64,000 nucleotides of DNA from Mycobacterium florentinum (GCF_010730355.1 NZ_AP022576.1:5580001-5644000); one strand, 5' to 3'; numbered from the stretch's first letter, positions 9,310-18,362 are shown. Notes: generated by a model not told the origin, from the sequence alone. Translations and numbers: made by a program.

Positions 9310-10806
9310 TTAACCCTTCGATCCGTTCAGTGCCCATGCGTAATCGCTGGCGTCCTGGCCCTGCTCCTCGGGTAAGAGCCCGAAGTACTGCAGTACGGTT
9401 CCCAGATCCGGTGGGCTGATCTCTCCGGACAGCACCCGGTCGATCAGGGATTGGTGGCCGGCGAATCGATCCGGCCGTTGGACGAAGATCCACCGGCACG
9501 GTTCCGAGCAGAACAGGTACTCACGCCCGTTGTGCACGTGTGTGAGCGGCGCGGGATCGGTGTGGGCGCCGACGGTCACGCCTGCGGCCCGAACCACCGG
9601 TAGCTGACACATGTTGCAGGTGATTGGCAGCGTCTCGGGCAGGGTGGCAGCGATATCGCCGTTGCGGACGTTCTCGGTGATGACGTCCCAATTCTTGCCG
9701 AAGTCGCGGTTCCAGCCGGGGTACTTCTCCTCGAGCCACAGGCGCTCGGCCTCGGACACGCCCGCGTCGGGATTCCACCACACCGTCGGCCGGTAATACC
9801 ACACCCCGAGATGGATGGCGTGGTGATACCACGTCAGCTCGTTGATGAATTCGTCCCAGTACCAGGGAAATTCGAGCCCATAGTCGCGGAACTGGTCGGC
9901 GAACTGCTTGACCACCCAGTCCTCGATGAACTCCTTGAAGCTCATCCGCCGGCTCTCCAGCGGGGTGTAGTAGTCCATCGACAGGCCGGTCAGCAGCGCG
10001 AAGATGCGCCACGACCGCCAGAACATGTGGTCGATGAGGAACTGGCCCCACTCGGCCTCGCCGTTGTCGATGAGGACCTTGATCGTCGGCTCGCCCTGCT
10101 GGGCATGACGCGCCTCGTCGGTCTGAATCGAACTGATCAGCGCGCCGAATTCCAGGTCGCCCACATCGATGGCGTCGGCGGCCATGCCGAGGAACTGCAA
10201 GTTGGTGAAGCCGGTCTCGAGCGTAAAGGTCAACTGCAACGCTATCGACAAGGCATCGTTGGCCACGAACATGTCGTCGAACAAATAGCGCACCGCGAGC
10301 ACGATCCAGTCGTTGGTGTGAAATGCCTTGAGCGCCCAGTCGCCTCGCGGCTCCTTGTCGAGCAGGCCGTACGGGAAGAACGCCTGAATCTGGCCGTGGC
10401 GAACCTCGTCCAGGGTGCCGAAGGTGGCGGTGTTGCGCCAGGCCGCGGAGCGGCCGAACCGTCCCATCCGAGCCTCGCCGATCGACGCCAGGTACTCGGG
10501 CATCGTGATCGCCCCGTAGTGGGCGACGATCACCGACTTCCAGCCCGGATCGAGTTGGTCGAACAACTTCGAGCGCCCGATCGCGTTCTTCAACGAGTAC
10601 GTCGTGGTGTCCTTGGTGACCTGGTTGTGGACGTACTCGCGGTAGCCGATTTTGTAGGGCTCGTCCCACTTGAGCCAGCCCTCGGCGGAGACGCGATGCG
10701 TCCCGGAGAGCTCCTCAGGAAACACCTCGTCCTCGGTGACGTAACGGAAGGTCCAGTTGGTGTCGCGAGCGAGGTCGTACCAGTCGCTGCGTGCGAGTTT
10801 GGGCAT
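9310..10806 (-). CDS. toluene-4-monooxygenase-type diiron hydroxylase, alpha subunit (TmoA family)
   Basis: A 498-residue catalytic subunit, matching TmoA in length and throughout its sequence. The six diiron ligands can be placed: a Glu in SIGEARMGRF, FGTLDEVRHGQ (ExxH), LTFTLETGFTN (Glu, with the conserved active-site Thr), and IQTDEARHAQQG (ExxH). The C-terminal CNMCQLPVV and EYLFCSEPCRWIF cysteines suggest an extra metal-binding YHS-like part. It would hydroxylate or epoxidise a hydrophobic substrate (aromatic, alkene or isoprene-like; not decidable by eye). It is the first gene of the five-gene tmoABECD-like set and is divergent from carbonic anhydrase, with the promoter expected in 10807-11011. 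Confidence 0.95.
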   Translation of the reverse strand: MPKLARSDWYDLARDTNWTFRYVTEDEVFPEELSGTHRVSAEGWLKWDEPYKIGYREYVHNQVTKDTTTYSLKNAIGRSKLFDQLDPGWKSVIVAHYGAITMPEYLASIGEARMGRFGRSAAWRNTATFGTLDEVRHGQIQAFFPYGLLDKEPRGDWALKAFHTNDWIVLAVRYLFDDMFVANDALSIALQLTFTLETGFTNLQFLGMAADAIDVGDLEFGALISSIQTDEARHAQQGEPTIKVLIDNGEAEWGQFLIDHMFWRSWRIFALLTGLSMDYYTPLESRRMSFKEFIEDWVVKQFADQFRDYGLEFPWYWDEFINELTWYHHAIHLGVWYYRPTVWWNPDAGVSEAERLWLEEKYPGWNRDFGKNWDVITENVRNGDIAATLPETLPITCNMCQLPVVRAAGVTVGAHTDPAPLTHVHNGREYLFCSEPCRWIFVQRPDRFAGHQSLIDRVLSGEISPPDLGTVLQYFGLLPEEQGQDASDYAWALNGSKG

Positions 10807-11011
10807 GAGTCGTCCTTGGTCCGTCTTTGGGCTGCCATCTCAGCCGCATTGAGCTGCGTGGATGACGTGATTGGCTTCCATCATGCGGTATGTTCCAAGG
10901 AGTCCTAAGGGTTATCCTCACAAAGATTCGCATCCTCTTCGGCCCGGTACGCCACAGTTACGATCCGGTGCGAGCCCCTACGGACAGCAAACGAATGAGG
11001 AGAAGGCTGGC

Positions 11012-11503
11012 GTGACCGTTACCGACGAATACCTGGCGAACAACGCTGCTTACGCGAGCACATTCAAGGGGCCCCTGCCGTTGCCTCCGAGTAAGCAGGT
11101 TGCGGTGGTGGCATGCATGGATGCCCGGCTGGACGTGTACCGGATCCTCGGCCTCGCCGATGGTGAGGCTCACGTGATCCGAAACGCCGGCGGAGTGATC
11201 ACCGACGACGAAATCCGATCGCTTGCGATCAGCCAGCGGCTGCTGGGAACCAAGGAAATAATCCTGATCCATCACACCGACTGCGGCATGCTCACCTTCA
11301 GCGACGAAGAATTCAAGTCGGGCATTCAGCAAGACACCGGGATCAAACCCGGATGGGCGGCCGAAGCGTTCCCCGATGTTGAGGAGGACGTCCGCCAGTC
11401 GCTGCGCCGCATCGAACAGAGTCCCTTCGTGACCAAGCATGAATCCTTGCGTGGCTTCGTGTTCGACGTCGCGACGGGCCGGCTCGACGAGGTCGTGCTC
11501 TGA
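11012..11503 (+). CDS. beta-class carbonic anhydrase (Rv1284/CanA type)
   Basis: A 163-residue zinc enzyme interconverting CO2 and bicarbonate. The zinc and catalytic residues are in [12 protein letters not shown] (Cys, Asp, Arg) and [10 protein letters not shown] (His, Cys). The length and sequence closely match M. tuberculosis Rv1284 (163 aa), for example [23 protein letters not shown] at the start and [19 protein letters not shown] at the end. GTG 11012 is chosen because it gives the family N terminus; it follows GAGGAGAAGG. It is followed at once by a MarR regulator in the same direction. Confidence 0.93.
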   Translation: MTVTDEYLANNAAYASTFKGPLPLPPSKQVAVVACMDARLDVYRILGLADGEAHVIRNAGGVITDDEIRSLAISQRLLGTKEIILIHHTDCGMLTFSDEEFKSGIQQDTGIKPGWAAEAFPDVEEDVRQSLRRIEQSPFVTKHESLRGFVFDVATGRLDEVVL

Positions 11504-11580
11504 AGCCCCAGGGCGCACGGCACCGCAGCCTCGACTCGAAGATCGTCGCGGCACTGGACCGAGCGGGTGAAGCCCTGCAC

Positions 11581-12099
11581 GTGCTGGCGCGCCGCAGTGC
11601 GGAGGCCCACGATCTGTCGAGCACCCAGATGCGGGTGCTGGTCTGGCTTTTCGTCGGACCGCCGCCCGTGGCGCGCAGCACCACGCTGGCTCGCGAACTC
11701 AACGTCGCCGATCCGACCGTCAGTGATGCCATCGCGGCGTTGATCCGCAAGGGTCTGGTGGTGCGCAGCCGGGATCCACACGACGGACGCCGCCGCGACC
11801 TGGTGCTGACCCAAGCCGGGCGCAAGGCCGCGACCGAATTGTCCCGCTGGACAGCGCCGGCGGAGATCGCGACGTCCAAGCTGGACCGTGTCGAAGCAGA
11901 GCAGTTGCTCGACAGCTTGCTGATCGTCATTTCGAAACTACATGAGGCGCAACTGCTTCCGGTCGTACGTGCATGCAGTACCTGTACACAGCTGGAAACA
12001 ATCGCAGCCGACACACGAAGCTATCGGTGCAGGTTCTACGACACGCCGATGTCGGTCTCCGATCTACGGGTCGACTGCGCCGAACACGTCACCGCCTAG
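11581..12099 (+). CDS. MarR-family regulator with C-terminal cysteine cluster
   Basis: A winged-helix regulator: [67 protein letters not shown] is a clear MarR DNA-binding core with the DGRRR wing. The C-terminal part carries CSTC, YRC and DCAEH, four cysteines and a histidine that could bind a metal or sense redox state, unusual for plain MarR proteins. The start is uncertain: GTG 11581 is the first usual start codon, but the frame remains protein-like back to a CTG at 11500 that overlaps the carbonic anhydrase stop, and the first dimerisation helix lies in that stretch. Confidence 0.78.
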   Translation: MLARRSAEAHDLSSTQMRVLVWLFVGPPPVARSTTLARELNVADPTVSDAIAALIRKGLVVRSRDPHDGRRRDLVLTQAGRKAATELSRWTAPAEIATSKLDRVEAEQLLDSLLIVISKLHEAQLLPVVRACSTCTQLETIAADTRSYRCRFYDTPMSVSDLRVDCAEHVTA

Positions 12100-12281
12100 C
12101 AATCAGCCCGCGCCTAGTCCGGCAACCAGTCGTAGTGGTCGGGCTGACGCCACCACGCGCTGATCCACCCCATGTACGACGCCCCTCGCCCCCGGTGACG
12201 TCACGAGACGACGCCACCGACCAAACCTTCGGTCGTATGTTACGTAGCAGCAGCGCGGGTGCAGGGCGGTTCGCGCAATTC

Positions 12282-12734
12282 TCAATTCCGACGTTGGAGT
12301 TCGAACACCGGGATCACGCGCGTGGTTTTGGTCTGATACACCCCGAAATTCGGTGCTTGGGACACCACCTGACCAAACAGCGAATCGCGCTCCGCACCCA
12401 AGGCCTCCCGGGCGATGGCCTCGAACGATTCGGTGCCCACCTCCAGGCGCACCTGCGGATTGGCACGCAAGTTGTGCACCCAGGCGGGATCGTTCGTCGC
12501 GCCCCCGCGGGAACCGACGATCACCATGGCGCCATCGACCGTGAAATAGGCGAGCGCGGTCAAGTGCGACAGACCCGATTTCGCGCCGGTCGTGGTCATC
12601 AGCAGCACGGCCATGTCTTGCAAGGCGCCGCCGACTTTGCCGTCGTTTTCCCGAAACTCTTGAATGATCTGCTCGTTGAATGCCTGCAGCGCGACCGTGT
12701 CGGTGCGGAAGCGTTCTTCGTCAAACTCTTGCAC
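12282..12734 (-). CDS. deazaflavin (F420)-dependent nitroreductase family protein
   Basis: A 150-residue split-barrel protein of the Ddn/F420H2-dependent quinone reductase family. The family signatures are LLMTTTGAKSGLSHLTAL (phosphate/F420 tail binding), VDGAMVIVGSRGGATNDPAWVHNLRANPQVRLEVG and a C-terminal QTKTTRVIPVFEL. GTG 12734 is chosen since upstream residues are not family-like. It is convergent with the MarR gene, with 182 bases between them. The substrate is unknown; such enzymes reduce quinones or nitro compounds with F420H2. Confidence 0.88.
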   Translation of the reverse strand: MQEFDEERFRTDTVALQAFNEQIIQEFRENDGKVGGALQDMAVLLMTTTGAKSGLSHLTALAYFTVDGAMVIVGSRGGATNDPAWVHNLRANPQVRLEVGTESFEAIAREALGAERDSLFGQVVSQAPNFGVYQTKTTRVIPVFELQRRN

Positions 12735-12837
12735 TCCGCCGAGGCTAGGGCGCGTCGGGCCGTACGCGGGGCGATGTGGTGGCCGGAAAACGATGGTTGT
12801 CAGCCAAGGCCGCCGCGCATCGAAAGGGGTTTGTTTC

Positions 12838-13359
12838 CTAACGGCCCGGCAGCGCGAACGGCGCCGGCGCGGCGGGGCCGGCACCTGGCAGCGGGAACGG
12901 ATTGGCGCCGGGAAGTTGCATCGGAAACGGCATCTTGCCGTTGGCCAGCGATGTCATCACGCCCGGGCATTCCATCTGGATCGCCATGCTGGCGACCATT
13001 CCGGCCATGTTGGGCGGAAGTCCTTTGATCAGACCCAATTGCGAGGTCACCGATGCGAGGGTCGCACCCGGCTTGACCAGCGCCGGGCAGATCGACTGGC
13101 CGATCCCGGCAAGACTGTTGGTCACCGAGCCGTTGGTGCCGTTTCCCATACCGTTCAGCGCGGGGGTGATGGGGTCGGGGGACGGGTCGGCCTGCGCGAG
13201 AGCGGGCAAGGCGGCCCCGGCGGTGAGTATGCCCGCCGCAACCGCGAGCGGACGAAGCGCCGCCGCAGCCGCATTGATGAAATCTGCCCATACCGTCGGT
13301 TGGTGAACCTCTGTGGAGCGACGGACAGTCCATGGGCGGTACATCATCAGTGCGGTCAT
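12838..13359 (-). CDS. exported small protein with proline-rich tail
   Basis: A 173-residue protein. After a charged N terminus (MTALMMYRPWTVRRSTE) comes a hydrophobic signal segment (AAAAALRPLAVAAGILTAGAALPAL) ending AQADP, a typical cleavage site. The mature part has two cysteines (SICPALV, MECPGVM), which may form a disulfide, and a Pro/Ala/Phe tail. ATG 13359 has GAGGAG just upstream, so it is preferred to the longer frame. I do not recognise the family; it resembles short secreted mycobacterial proteins. It is divergent from the SDR gene. Confidence 0.7.
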   Translation of the reverse strand: MTALMMYRPWTVRRSTEVHQPTVWADFINAAAAALRPLAVAAGILTAGAALPALAQADPSPDPITPALNGMGNGTNGSVTNSLAGIGQSICPALVKPGATLASVTSQLGLIKGLPPNMAGMVASMAIQMECPGVMTSLANGKMPFPMQLPGANPFPLPGAGPAAPAPFALPGR

Positions 13360-13576
13360 AGTGCTCCTCGGTGATCGCGGAAGTGCACAGCTGCGCACTG
13401 CCCTTCACTTCGGTAACAATTGGCAATCCGTTACAAAACGAACCGATATACCGCTGCCCCGCTGGTGGGGTGGGGTGCGGACACGATGGATCGCCCCTGG
13501 CATCCAACCCCGGAATCGCCGTCGACGGATAATCAATCCGGTGGCGCCGAGATCCGCCCGGAAAGGAAAGCCGCTG

Positions 13577-14359
13577 ATGATCCGCGGAAGATCCGTCGTC
13601 GTAACGGGTTCCACGTCGGGTATAGGCCTTGCCCTCGCACGGGCCTTTGCTGCGGAGGGGGCGAACGTAACCCTCAATGGCTTCGGCGACCCGGAGGCCA
13701 TCGAGCAGCAGCGGCGTGAAATCGAGGAGACTTTCGGGGTGACGGCGGCCTATTCGGGCGCCGACGTGACCAAGCCGGTCGAGATCGCCGAGATGATCGG
13801 CGACGCCGAAGAGACCTTCGGATCGGTCGATGTCCTCGTCAACAACGCCGGCGTCCAGTTCGTGGCGAAGCTGGAGGACTTTCCGGTCGAGAAGTGGGAC
13901 GCGGTGATCGCGACAAATCTGTCGGCCGTCTTCCATACGTCTCGGTGTGCACTGCCCGGGATGAAGCGCCGCGGCTGGGGCCGCATCATCAACATCGCTT
14001 CGGCGCACGGCCTTGTGGCGAGCGCCGAAAAGTCGGCCTATGTTGCGGCCAAGCACGGCGTTGTCGGACTGACCAAGGTGGCGGCGATCGAAACCGCCGA
14101 TTGCGGGATCACCTGCAACGCAATCTGTCCGGGGTGGGTCATGACCCCTCTGATAGCGCAGCAAATCGAAGCGTTCGCCAACACGGCGGGGAAGTCCTTT
14201 GACGAAGCCAAGCAGGAATTCGTCGCCGAAAAGCAGCCGATGGCCCGCTTCACTCGTCCGGAAGACGTTGGCGCACTTGCGGTTTTCCTGGCCGGCGATG
14301 CGGCTGCGACCATCACCGGCGCGAGCTACTCCATCGACGGCGGCTGGACCGCCCAGTAA
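13577..14359 (+). CDS. SDR, 3-hydroxybutyrate-dehydrogenase-like
   Basis: A 260-residue classical SDR: VVTGSTSGIGLALARAFAAEG (cofactor site), NNAGVQFVAKLEDFPVEKW, NIASAHGLVAS (catalytic Ser) and YVAAKHG (Tyr, Lys), then CNAICPGWVMTPL and a terminal SIDGGWTAQ. The AGVQFV and SAHGLVAS blocks are those of D-3-hydroxybutyrate dehydrogenases (acetoacetate to 3-hydroxybutyrate with NADH). ATG 13577 has GAAAGGAAAG upstream. MbtD/MbtC use a hydroxybutyryl unit in mycobactin, so an association is tempting but not shown; ketone-body or PHB metabolism is the simpler role. Confidence 0.82.
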   Translation: MIRGRSVVVTGSTSGIGLALARAFAAEGANVTLNGFGDPEAIEQQRREIEETFGVTAAYSGADVTKPVEIAEMIGDAEETFGSVDVLVNNAGVQFVAKLEDFPVEKWDAVIATNLSAVFHTSRCALPGMKRRGWGRIINIASAHGLVASAEKSAYVAAKHGVVGLTKVAAIETADCGITCNAICPGWVMTPLIAQQIEAFANTAGKSFDEAKQEFVAEKQPMARFTRPEDVGALAVFLAGDAAATITGASYSIDGGWTAQ

Positions 14360-14377
14360 TGTCCCATGGCGGTGCCG

Positions 14378-17212
14378 CTACGCGGGTTGTGGCTGCGGCA
14401 GCGGACGGGTACGCACCAGCGTCGGCCACCAGAACCACGGTCCGAGGATCCGCAGAATGCACGGCACCACGAACGAACGCACGATCAACGTGTCAAGCAG
14501 CAGGCCGATGCACACGGTGGAACCGACTTGTCCGATCGTTCGCAGATCGCTTGTCAGCATTGCCAGCATCGTGAACGCGAACACCAACCCCGCCGACGTC
14601 ACCACGCCACCCGTGCTGCCGAGCGCGCGGATCAGGCCGGTGTGAATTCCGGCGTGCAGCTCCTCTTTGACACGGAGGATCAGCAGCAGGTTGTAGTCCG
14701 ACCCCACCGCCACCAGGATGATGAACGTGAGCGGCAGTATCAACCAGTGCAAAGGCAGACCGATGAGATGCTGCCAAACGAGGATGGAAAGTCCGAACGC
14801 GCCGGCGTAAGAGAAGGCCACCGTGAGGGGAATAACCAAGGCGGCCATCAGACTTCGCGTCAGGAACAACATGATCAAGAAGATCAGCACGAAGGCTGCG
14901 ATCGCCACGATAAGCAGATCGGACGCGGCGTACTGTTTGATGTCCTTGTTGGTTGCTCCGGAACCGCCGATGTAAACCTTCGAGCCGGCCAGCGAGGTTT
15001 CTTTGAGCGCCACTGTTATCGCCGTGGGGAACTGCTCGACGTGCTGCACGCCTTCCGGGCCGTTGGCGTCTCCCTCGTGGGTCACGATGATGCGGGCGGC
15101 CTTGCCGTCGGGCGACATCAGTAGCTGCATGCCGGTTTTGACGTCCTCGTTGTCGAAACCCTCGTGCGGAATATAGAAGAAGTCGTCGCTGCGGGCCTGG
15201 TCGAAGTCGAGTCCCACATTGATCTGGTCATCGAACGTCTGGTCGGTCTGCGTAGACTGCAGCGACGACTGACCGTAGGTGCTGACCAAAAGGCTGGCCA
15301 ACGCCTCGGAGTCGTCGGCGGTGAGTTTCAGCTGCGTGATGATTTGCGGCAGGGTCTTATCGATGACTTCCAGAGACGTGACGGCGTCCTTGATGTCGTC
15401 CGCCAGCTTGTCGAGCCCGTCGACTGCCTCGAACAGCGATCTGAACGCGTAGCAAACGGGAATGTCGAAACAGTGCTTCTCCCAATAGAAATAGCTGCGT
15501 ATCGGTCGGAAGAAGTCTTCGAGGTTCGAAAGTTCTGACCTCAGGTCGTTGCTGACCTGTTGCACGTCCTGCAGGGTGAGAACCGTCTTGTGCAACTCAT
15601 CCGACATCGTTTGGAAGAAGCCGATTTCTTTGCGCAAGACCGCGACGGTGTGCATGGTGATCTGCGCCTGCTCGTCGGTATTGGCGTTTTGCTGCTTGGT
15701 GAACGGGAGCTGTTGGCCGCTCCCGCTGCCTTGCGTGGTGAACAAGTACGGGATGGTGGCGTGTTCCAACGCTCGGCCCATCGGCCTGGTGATGCTTTGC
15801 ACCATCGCGACGCCGGGAAGGCGTTCGAGCGCCTTGGCCGCGCGGTCCAACGAGATGAAGTCGCCCGAGTTTCGCAGGTCATGATCCGACTCGATCATCA
15901 GCATCTCGGAAAAGAGCTTGCTCTTCGGAAAGTGCCGATCCGCCGCCTGGAAACCAAGATTGGCGGGAGAATTGTGCGGCTGGTACTGACGGTCGTCGTA
16001 GTTCTGCCGGTACGTCGGGACGAAGATCGCCCCGAGCATGACGGCGGCGGTACTGGCCGCCAGAATCGGCACCGGCCACCGGACCACGCTCGTCCCGATC
16101 CGCCGATAAAGATGCGCCTTGGCTTTGCTTTTCGGGTCGAAGAGCCCGAATAGGCTGCCCACGGTCAAGAAGGCCGGGCCGAGCGTCAGCGCTGCCGCGA
16201 TCGTGAACAGCATGCTGATCGCGACAGCCGGCCCCATGGTGTGGAAGTAGTTGAGTCGCGCGAAAGTCAGGCAATAGCACGCCCCCGCGATCGTCAGCCC
16301 CGAGCCAAGGATGACGGGCGTGACGCTCTTGTACGCGGTGTAAAACGCTTCCTCCCGGCCTTCGCCGTCATGGCGCGCCTCGTGGTAGCGGCCCATCAAG
16401 AAGATGCCGTAGTCCGTCCCCGCTCCCAGGGTCAGCGCGACGACGATGTTCACGGCGAATGACGAAAGCTCGATGTACCCAAGATGTCCGAGGGTTGCGA
16501 TAACCCCCTTCGCGACGAGCATCTCGAACAGAACTCCGGCCAACGGCACGAACAGGGTGACGGGGGAGCGATACACCAGCAGCAACATCCCGATGATGAG
16601 AAAGATCGTCACGATCGTGATGTCGTTCAAGCTTGAATTCGCGATAGCCACCGTGTCCGAGGCGAGCGGCGCCGCGCCGCTGACGTAAACTTTGAGACCG
16701 GGCGGTGGCGTGTCCTTCGCGACGATATCCCGAACGGCCGCAACGGATTCGTTCGCTTGCATTTGGCCGATATCGCCGGCGAGGCGTAACAGCACGTATG
16801 CGCATTTGCCGTCGAGGCTCTGTGCTCCGGCCGCGGTGATCGGCTTGCCCCACAGATCCATCGCGTACTGCACATGCTTGGCGTCCTGCTTGAACCGGCG
16901 CACCAAATCGTCGTAGTACTGATGATCCGTGTCGCCCAGCGGCCGATTCGCTTCCAGCACAATCATGGCCAAGCTGGTCGAATTCGACTCGTGGAACTTC
17001 GCACCGATGGACAACAACGCCCGCTGCGACGGCGCGTAGTGCGGGACCACCGGCCCCGCGAGCTCTTCGGCGACCCTCTCCACCTGCGGCATAAAGGTGT
17101 TCGTCGACACGGCCAGCAGGCCCCAAAAGGCGATGATCGGTATCGCGAAGACGCGGACCATTCTTGGGACGATGGGTCGTTTCGCCGGACGCTCCGACCG
17201 GTGCTCGCTCAT
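14378..17212 (-). CDS. MmpL-family RND transporter, MmpL4/MmpL5 type
   Basis: A 944-residue inner-membrane RND transporter. One membrane segment near the N terminus is followed by a periplasmic domain (IVLEANRPLGDTDHQYYDDL), a first membrane bundle, a second periplasmic domain with a long coiled-coil-like insertion, and the C-terminal bundle (LLIVAIAAFVLIFLIMLFL, WLILPLTFIILVAVGSDYN with proton-relay Asp). FFRPIRSYFYWEKHC is a signature I know from the MmpL4/MmpL5 group, which exports mycobactin and carboxymycobactin. The start overlaps the mmpS stop (ATGA). Position between two parts of the mycobactin locus supports a siderophore-export role, but MmpL5 relatives also export drugs. Confidence 0.9.
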   Translation of the reverse strand: MSEHRSERPAKRPIVPRMVRVFAIPIIAFWGLLAVSTNTFMPQVERVAEELAGPVVPHYAPSQRALLSIGAKFHESNSTSLAMIVLEANRPLGDTDHQYYDDLVRRFKQDAKHVQYAMDLWGKPITAAGAQSLDGKCAYVLLRLAGDIGQMQANESVAAVRDIVAKDTPPPGLKVYVSGAAPLASDTVAIANSSLNDITIVTIFLIIGMLLLVYRSPVTLFVPLAGVLFEMLVAKGVIATLGHLGYIELSSFAVNIVVALTLGAGTDYGIFLMGRYHEARHDGEGREEAFYTAYKSVTPVILGSGLTIAGACYCLTFARLNYFHTMGPAVAISMLFTIAAALTLGPAFLTVGSLFGLFDPKSKAKAHLYRRIGTSVVRWPVPILAASTAAVMLGAIFVPTYRQNYDDRQYQPHNSPANLGFQAADRHFPKSKLFSEMLMIESDHDLRNSGDFISLDRAAKALERLPGVAMVQSITRPMGRALEHATIPYLFTTQGSGSGQQLPFTKQQNANTDEQAQITMHTVAVLRKEIGFFQTMSDELHKTVLTLQDVQQVSNDLRSELSNLEDFFRPIRSYFYWEKHCFDIPVCYAFRSLFEAVDGLDKLADDIKDAVTSLEVIDKTLPQIITQLKLTADDSEALASLLVSTYGQSSLQSTQTDQTFDDQINVGLDFDQARSDDFFYIPHEGFDNEDVKTGMQLLMSPDGKAARIIVTHEGDANGPEGVQHVEQFPTAITVALKETSLAGSKVYIGGSGATNKDIKQYAASDLLIVAIAAFVLIFLIMLFLTRSLMAALVIPLTVAFSYAGAFGLSILVWQHLIGLPLHWLILPLTFIILVAVGSDYNLLLILRVKEELHAGIHTGLIRALGSTGGVVTSAGLVFAFTMLAMLTSDLRTIGQVGSTVCIGLLLDTLIVRSFVVPCILRILGPWFWWPTLVRTRPLPQPQPA

Positions 17213-17652
17213 GCGGATTTCACCAGGCAGAAGACGTGTGCGTCCTGATGATCATCGGACTGTTCAGCGCGGACAACGCCATTAACCCTTAGCCGGCAGC
17301 CGATTTGACCACCCCGAACCTGCGCCGAGATGCTGCCGGACACCACGGTGAGGGTGGTCGACTCCGTGTGCGACCACGGCAACGCCGTGATATCAACCCG
17401 ATGCGGATGTCCGTTGACGTCCACCCAGACGAGCATCCCGCCCTGCCCGACCGAGCCGAACAACTCATACGTGACCCGTTTGATACTGAACTCCGGCGGT
17501 GCTGCCGGCTGATTGACGGTGATGACGGGCGGGGGATCGGAGAATTGGTGCACCTTCCACATCGCTACCCCGCCCACGGCGAGCACCACGACGGCAACCA
17601 AAGGCATCCAGCCTCGTGCCAAGACGGTCCTGCCGACCGACCGAGGGCTCAC
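17209..17652 (-). CDS. MmpS-family membrane/periplasmic partner of MmpL
   Basis: A 147-residue protein with one N-terminal membrane anchor (WMPLVAVVVLAVGGVAMW) and a periplasmic beta-domain (KRVTYELFGSVGQGG, VDITALPWSHTESTTL, IGCRLRVNGVVRAEQ, VFCLVKSA). Two cysteines in the mature part match MmpS5, and the C-terminal FCLVKSA is nearly that of MmpS5. MmpS4/5 are needed for siderophore export through their MmpL. GTG 17652 (AAAGGG upstream) is chosen; the longer frame begins with an atypical stretch. It is the first gene of the pair, behind an inverted repeat. Confidence 0.88.
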   Translation of the reverse strand: MSPRSVGRTVLARGWMPLVAVVVLAVGGVAMWKVHQFSDPPPVITVNQPAAPPEFSIKRVTYELFGSVGQGGMLVWVDVNGHPHRVDITALPWSHTESTTLTVVSGSISAQVRGGQIGCRLRVNGVVRAEQSDDHQDAHVFCLVKSA

Positions 17653-17724
17653 CCGATCACCCTTTCGAACGTCGCCCCCGCACCCTGCGCTCTCATCCCA
17701 CCCCACCTGTGGCCTGAATAGTAG

Positions 17725-17757
17725 ACGGTCATGTACTCAATGAGATGGACTGACCGT
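17725..17757. promoter_or_regulatory. inverted repeat upstream of mmpS-mmpL, candidate operator
   Basis: ACGGTCA (17725-17731) and TGACCGT (17751-17757) form a perfect 7-base inverted repeat around a 19-base centre that itself contains CTCAATGAG. It lies about 70-105 bases upstream of the mmpS start, where a promoter is expected. MmpS/L operons are commonly controlled by TetR- or MarR-type repressors binding such sites, so this is a candidate operator. The cognate regulator is not adjacent. Confidence 0.45.
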
Positions 17758-17936
17758 ACAGGATGACTACGGACGTTTCCATCTACCGGGGCCCACGGCA
17801 ACACCCACGAGCTGCACCGGGAATCCGCGAAAGCGCCGCCATTACGAATGGGCGTGAACGTGCCTTTTGCTGCCGATCACGTTGCCGACGGAAAATGGCA
17901 CGTCAGAACGGTATGGACTACGTTATGCGCGTTGCG

Positions 17937-18362
17937 TCACGACATTTTCCGCAGACGCCTTTTCAACCCGGCGCTGCGCAGAATCTGAGTCGTGAAGTTC
18001 AGGGAGGCGAGCATGGGAAACACCCCGAGGAAGGTCCGCTCGGAGGGTGTCGCTCCATGCAAGTGGTAAAGGCTCCCAAAGACGTAAAAGCAACCGAGCA
18101 TGAATAGAGCGCCGGGAATGCAGAACGCCATCGCCGAGCTACGGACCGCGACGATCTGCCTCGCGTAGTCCAGTTCGTTCTTCGACAGCGGTTCGCGTTT
18201 GCGCACCTTCACGGTGACCGTTCTGGCGATTCCAATTTCGTCGCTGATCGGAGTGGGAGCGCGGTCGCCCAGGCGTTTGACGTATACGGCAGCACCGGTG
18301 GCGAACACCAGGGCCAGCACCAGGGCGACCACGGTCAGCAGTCCATATAGCCCCTGTGCCAT
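17937..18362 (-). CDS. hypothetical membrane protein
   Basis: A 141-residue protein with an N-terminal membrane helix (LYGLLTVVALVLALVFATGAAVYV), a charged cytoplasmic part (TVTVKVRKREPLSKNELDYARQI) and two further hydrophobic segments (MAFCIPGALFMLGCFYVFG and a weaker one near the end). ATG 18362 has GAAGGAG upstream; a GTG at 18365 directly precedes it. I recognise no catalytic motif. It shares the strand of mmpS-mmpL but is separated by 284 bases and the inverted repeat, so it need not be co-transcribed. Confidence 0.65.
   Translation of the reverse strand: MAQGLYGLLTVVALVLALVFATGAAVYVKRLGDRAPTPISDEIGIARTVTVKVRKREPLSKNELDYARQIVAVRSSAMAFCIPGALFMLGCFYVFGSLYHLHGATPSERTFLGVFPMLASLNFTTQILRSAGLKRRLRKMS

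Noticed and set aside
17763..18107. 114-codon plus-strand frame upstream of the membrane protein
   Set aside because: It lies largely antisense to the membrane-protein gene and has no ribosome site or family likeness.
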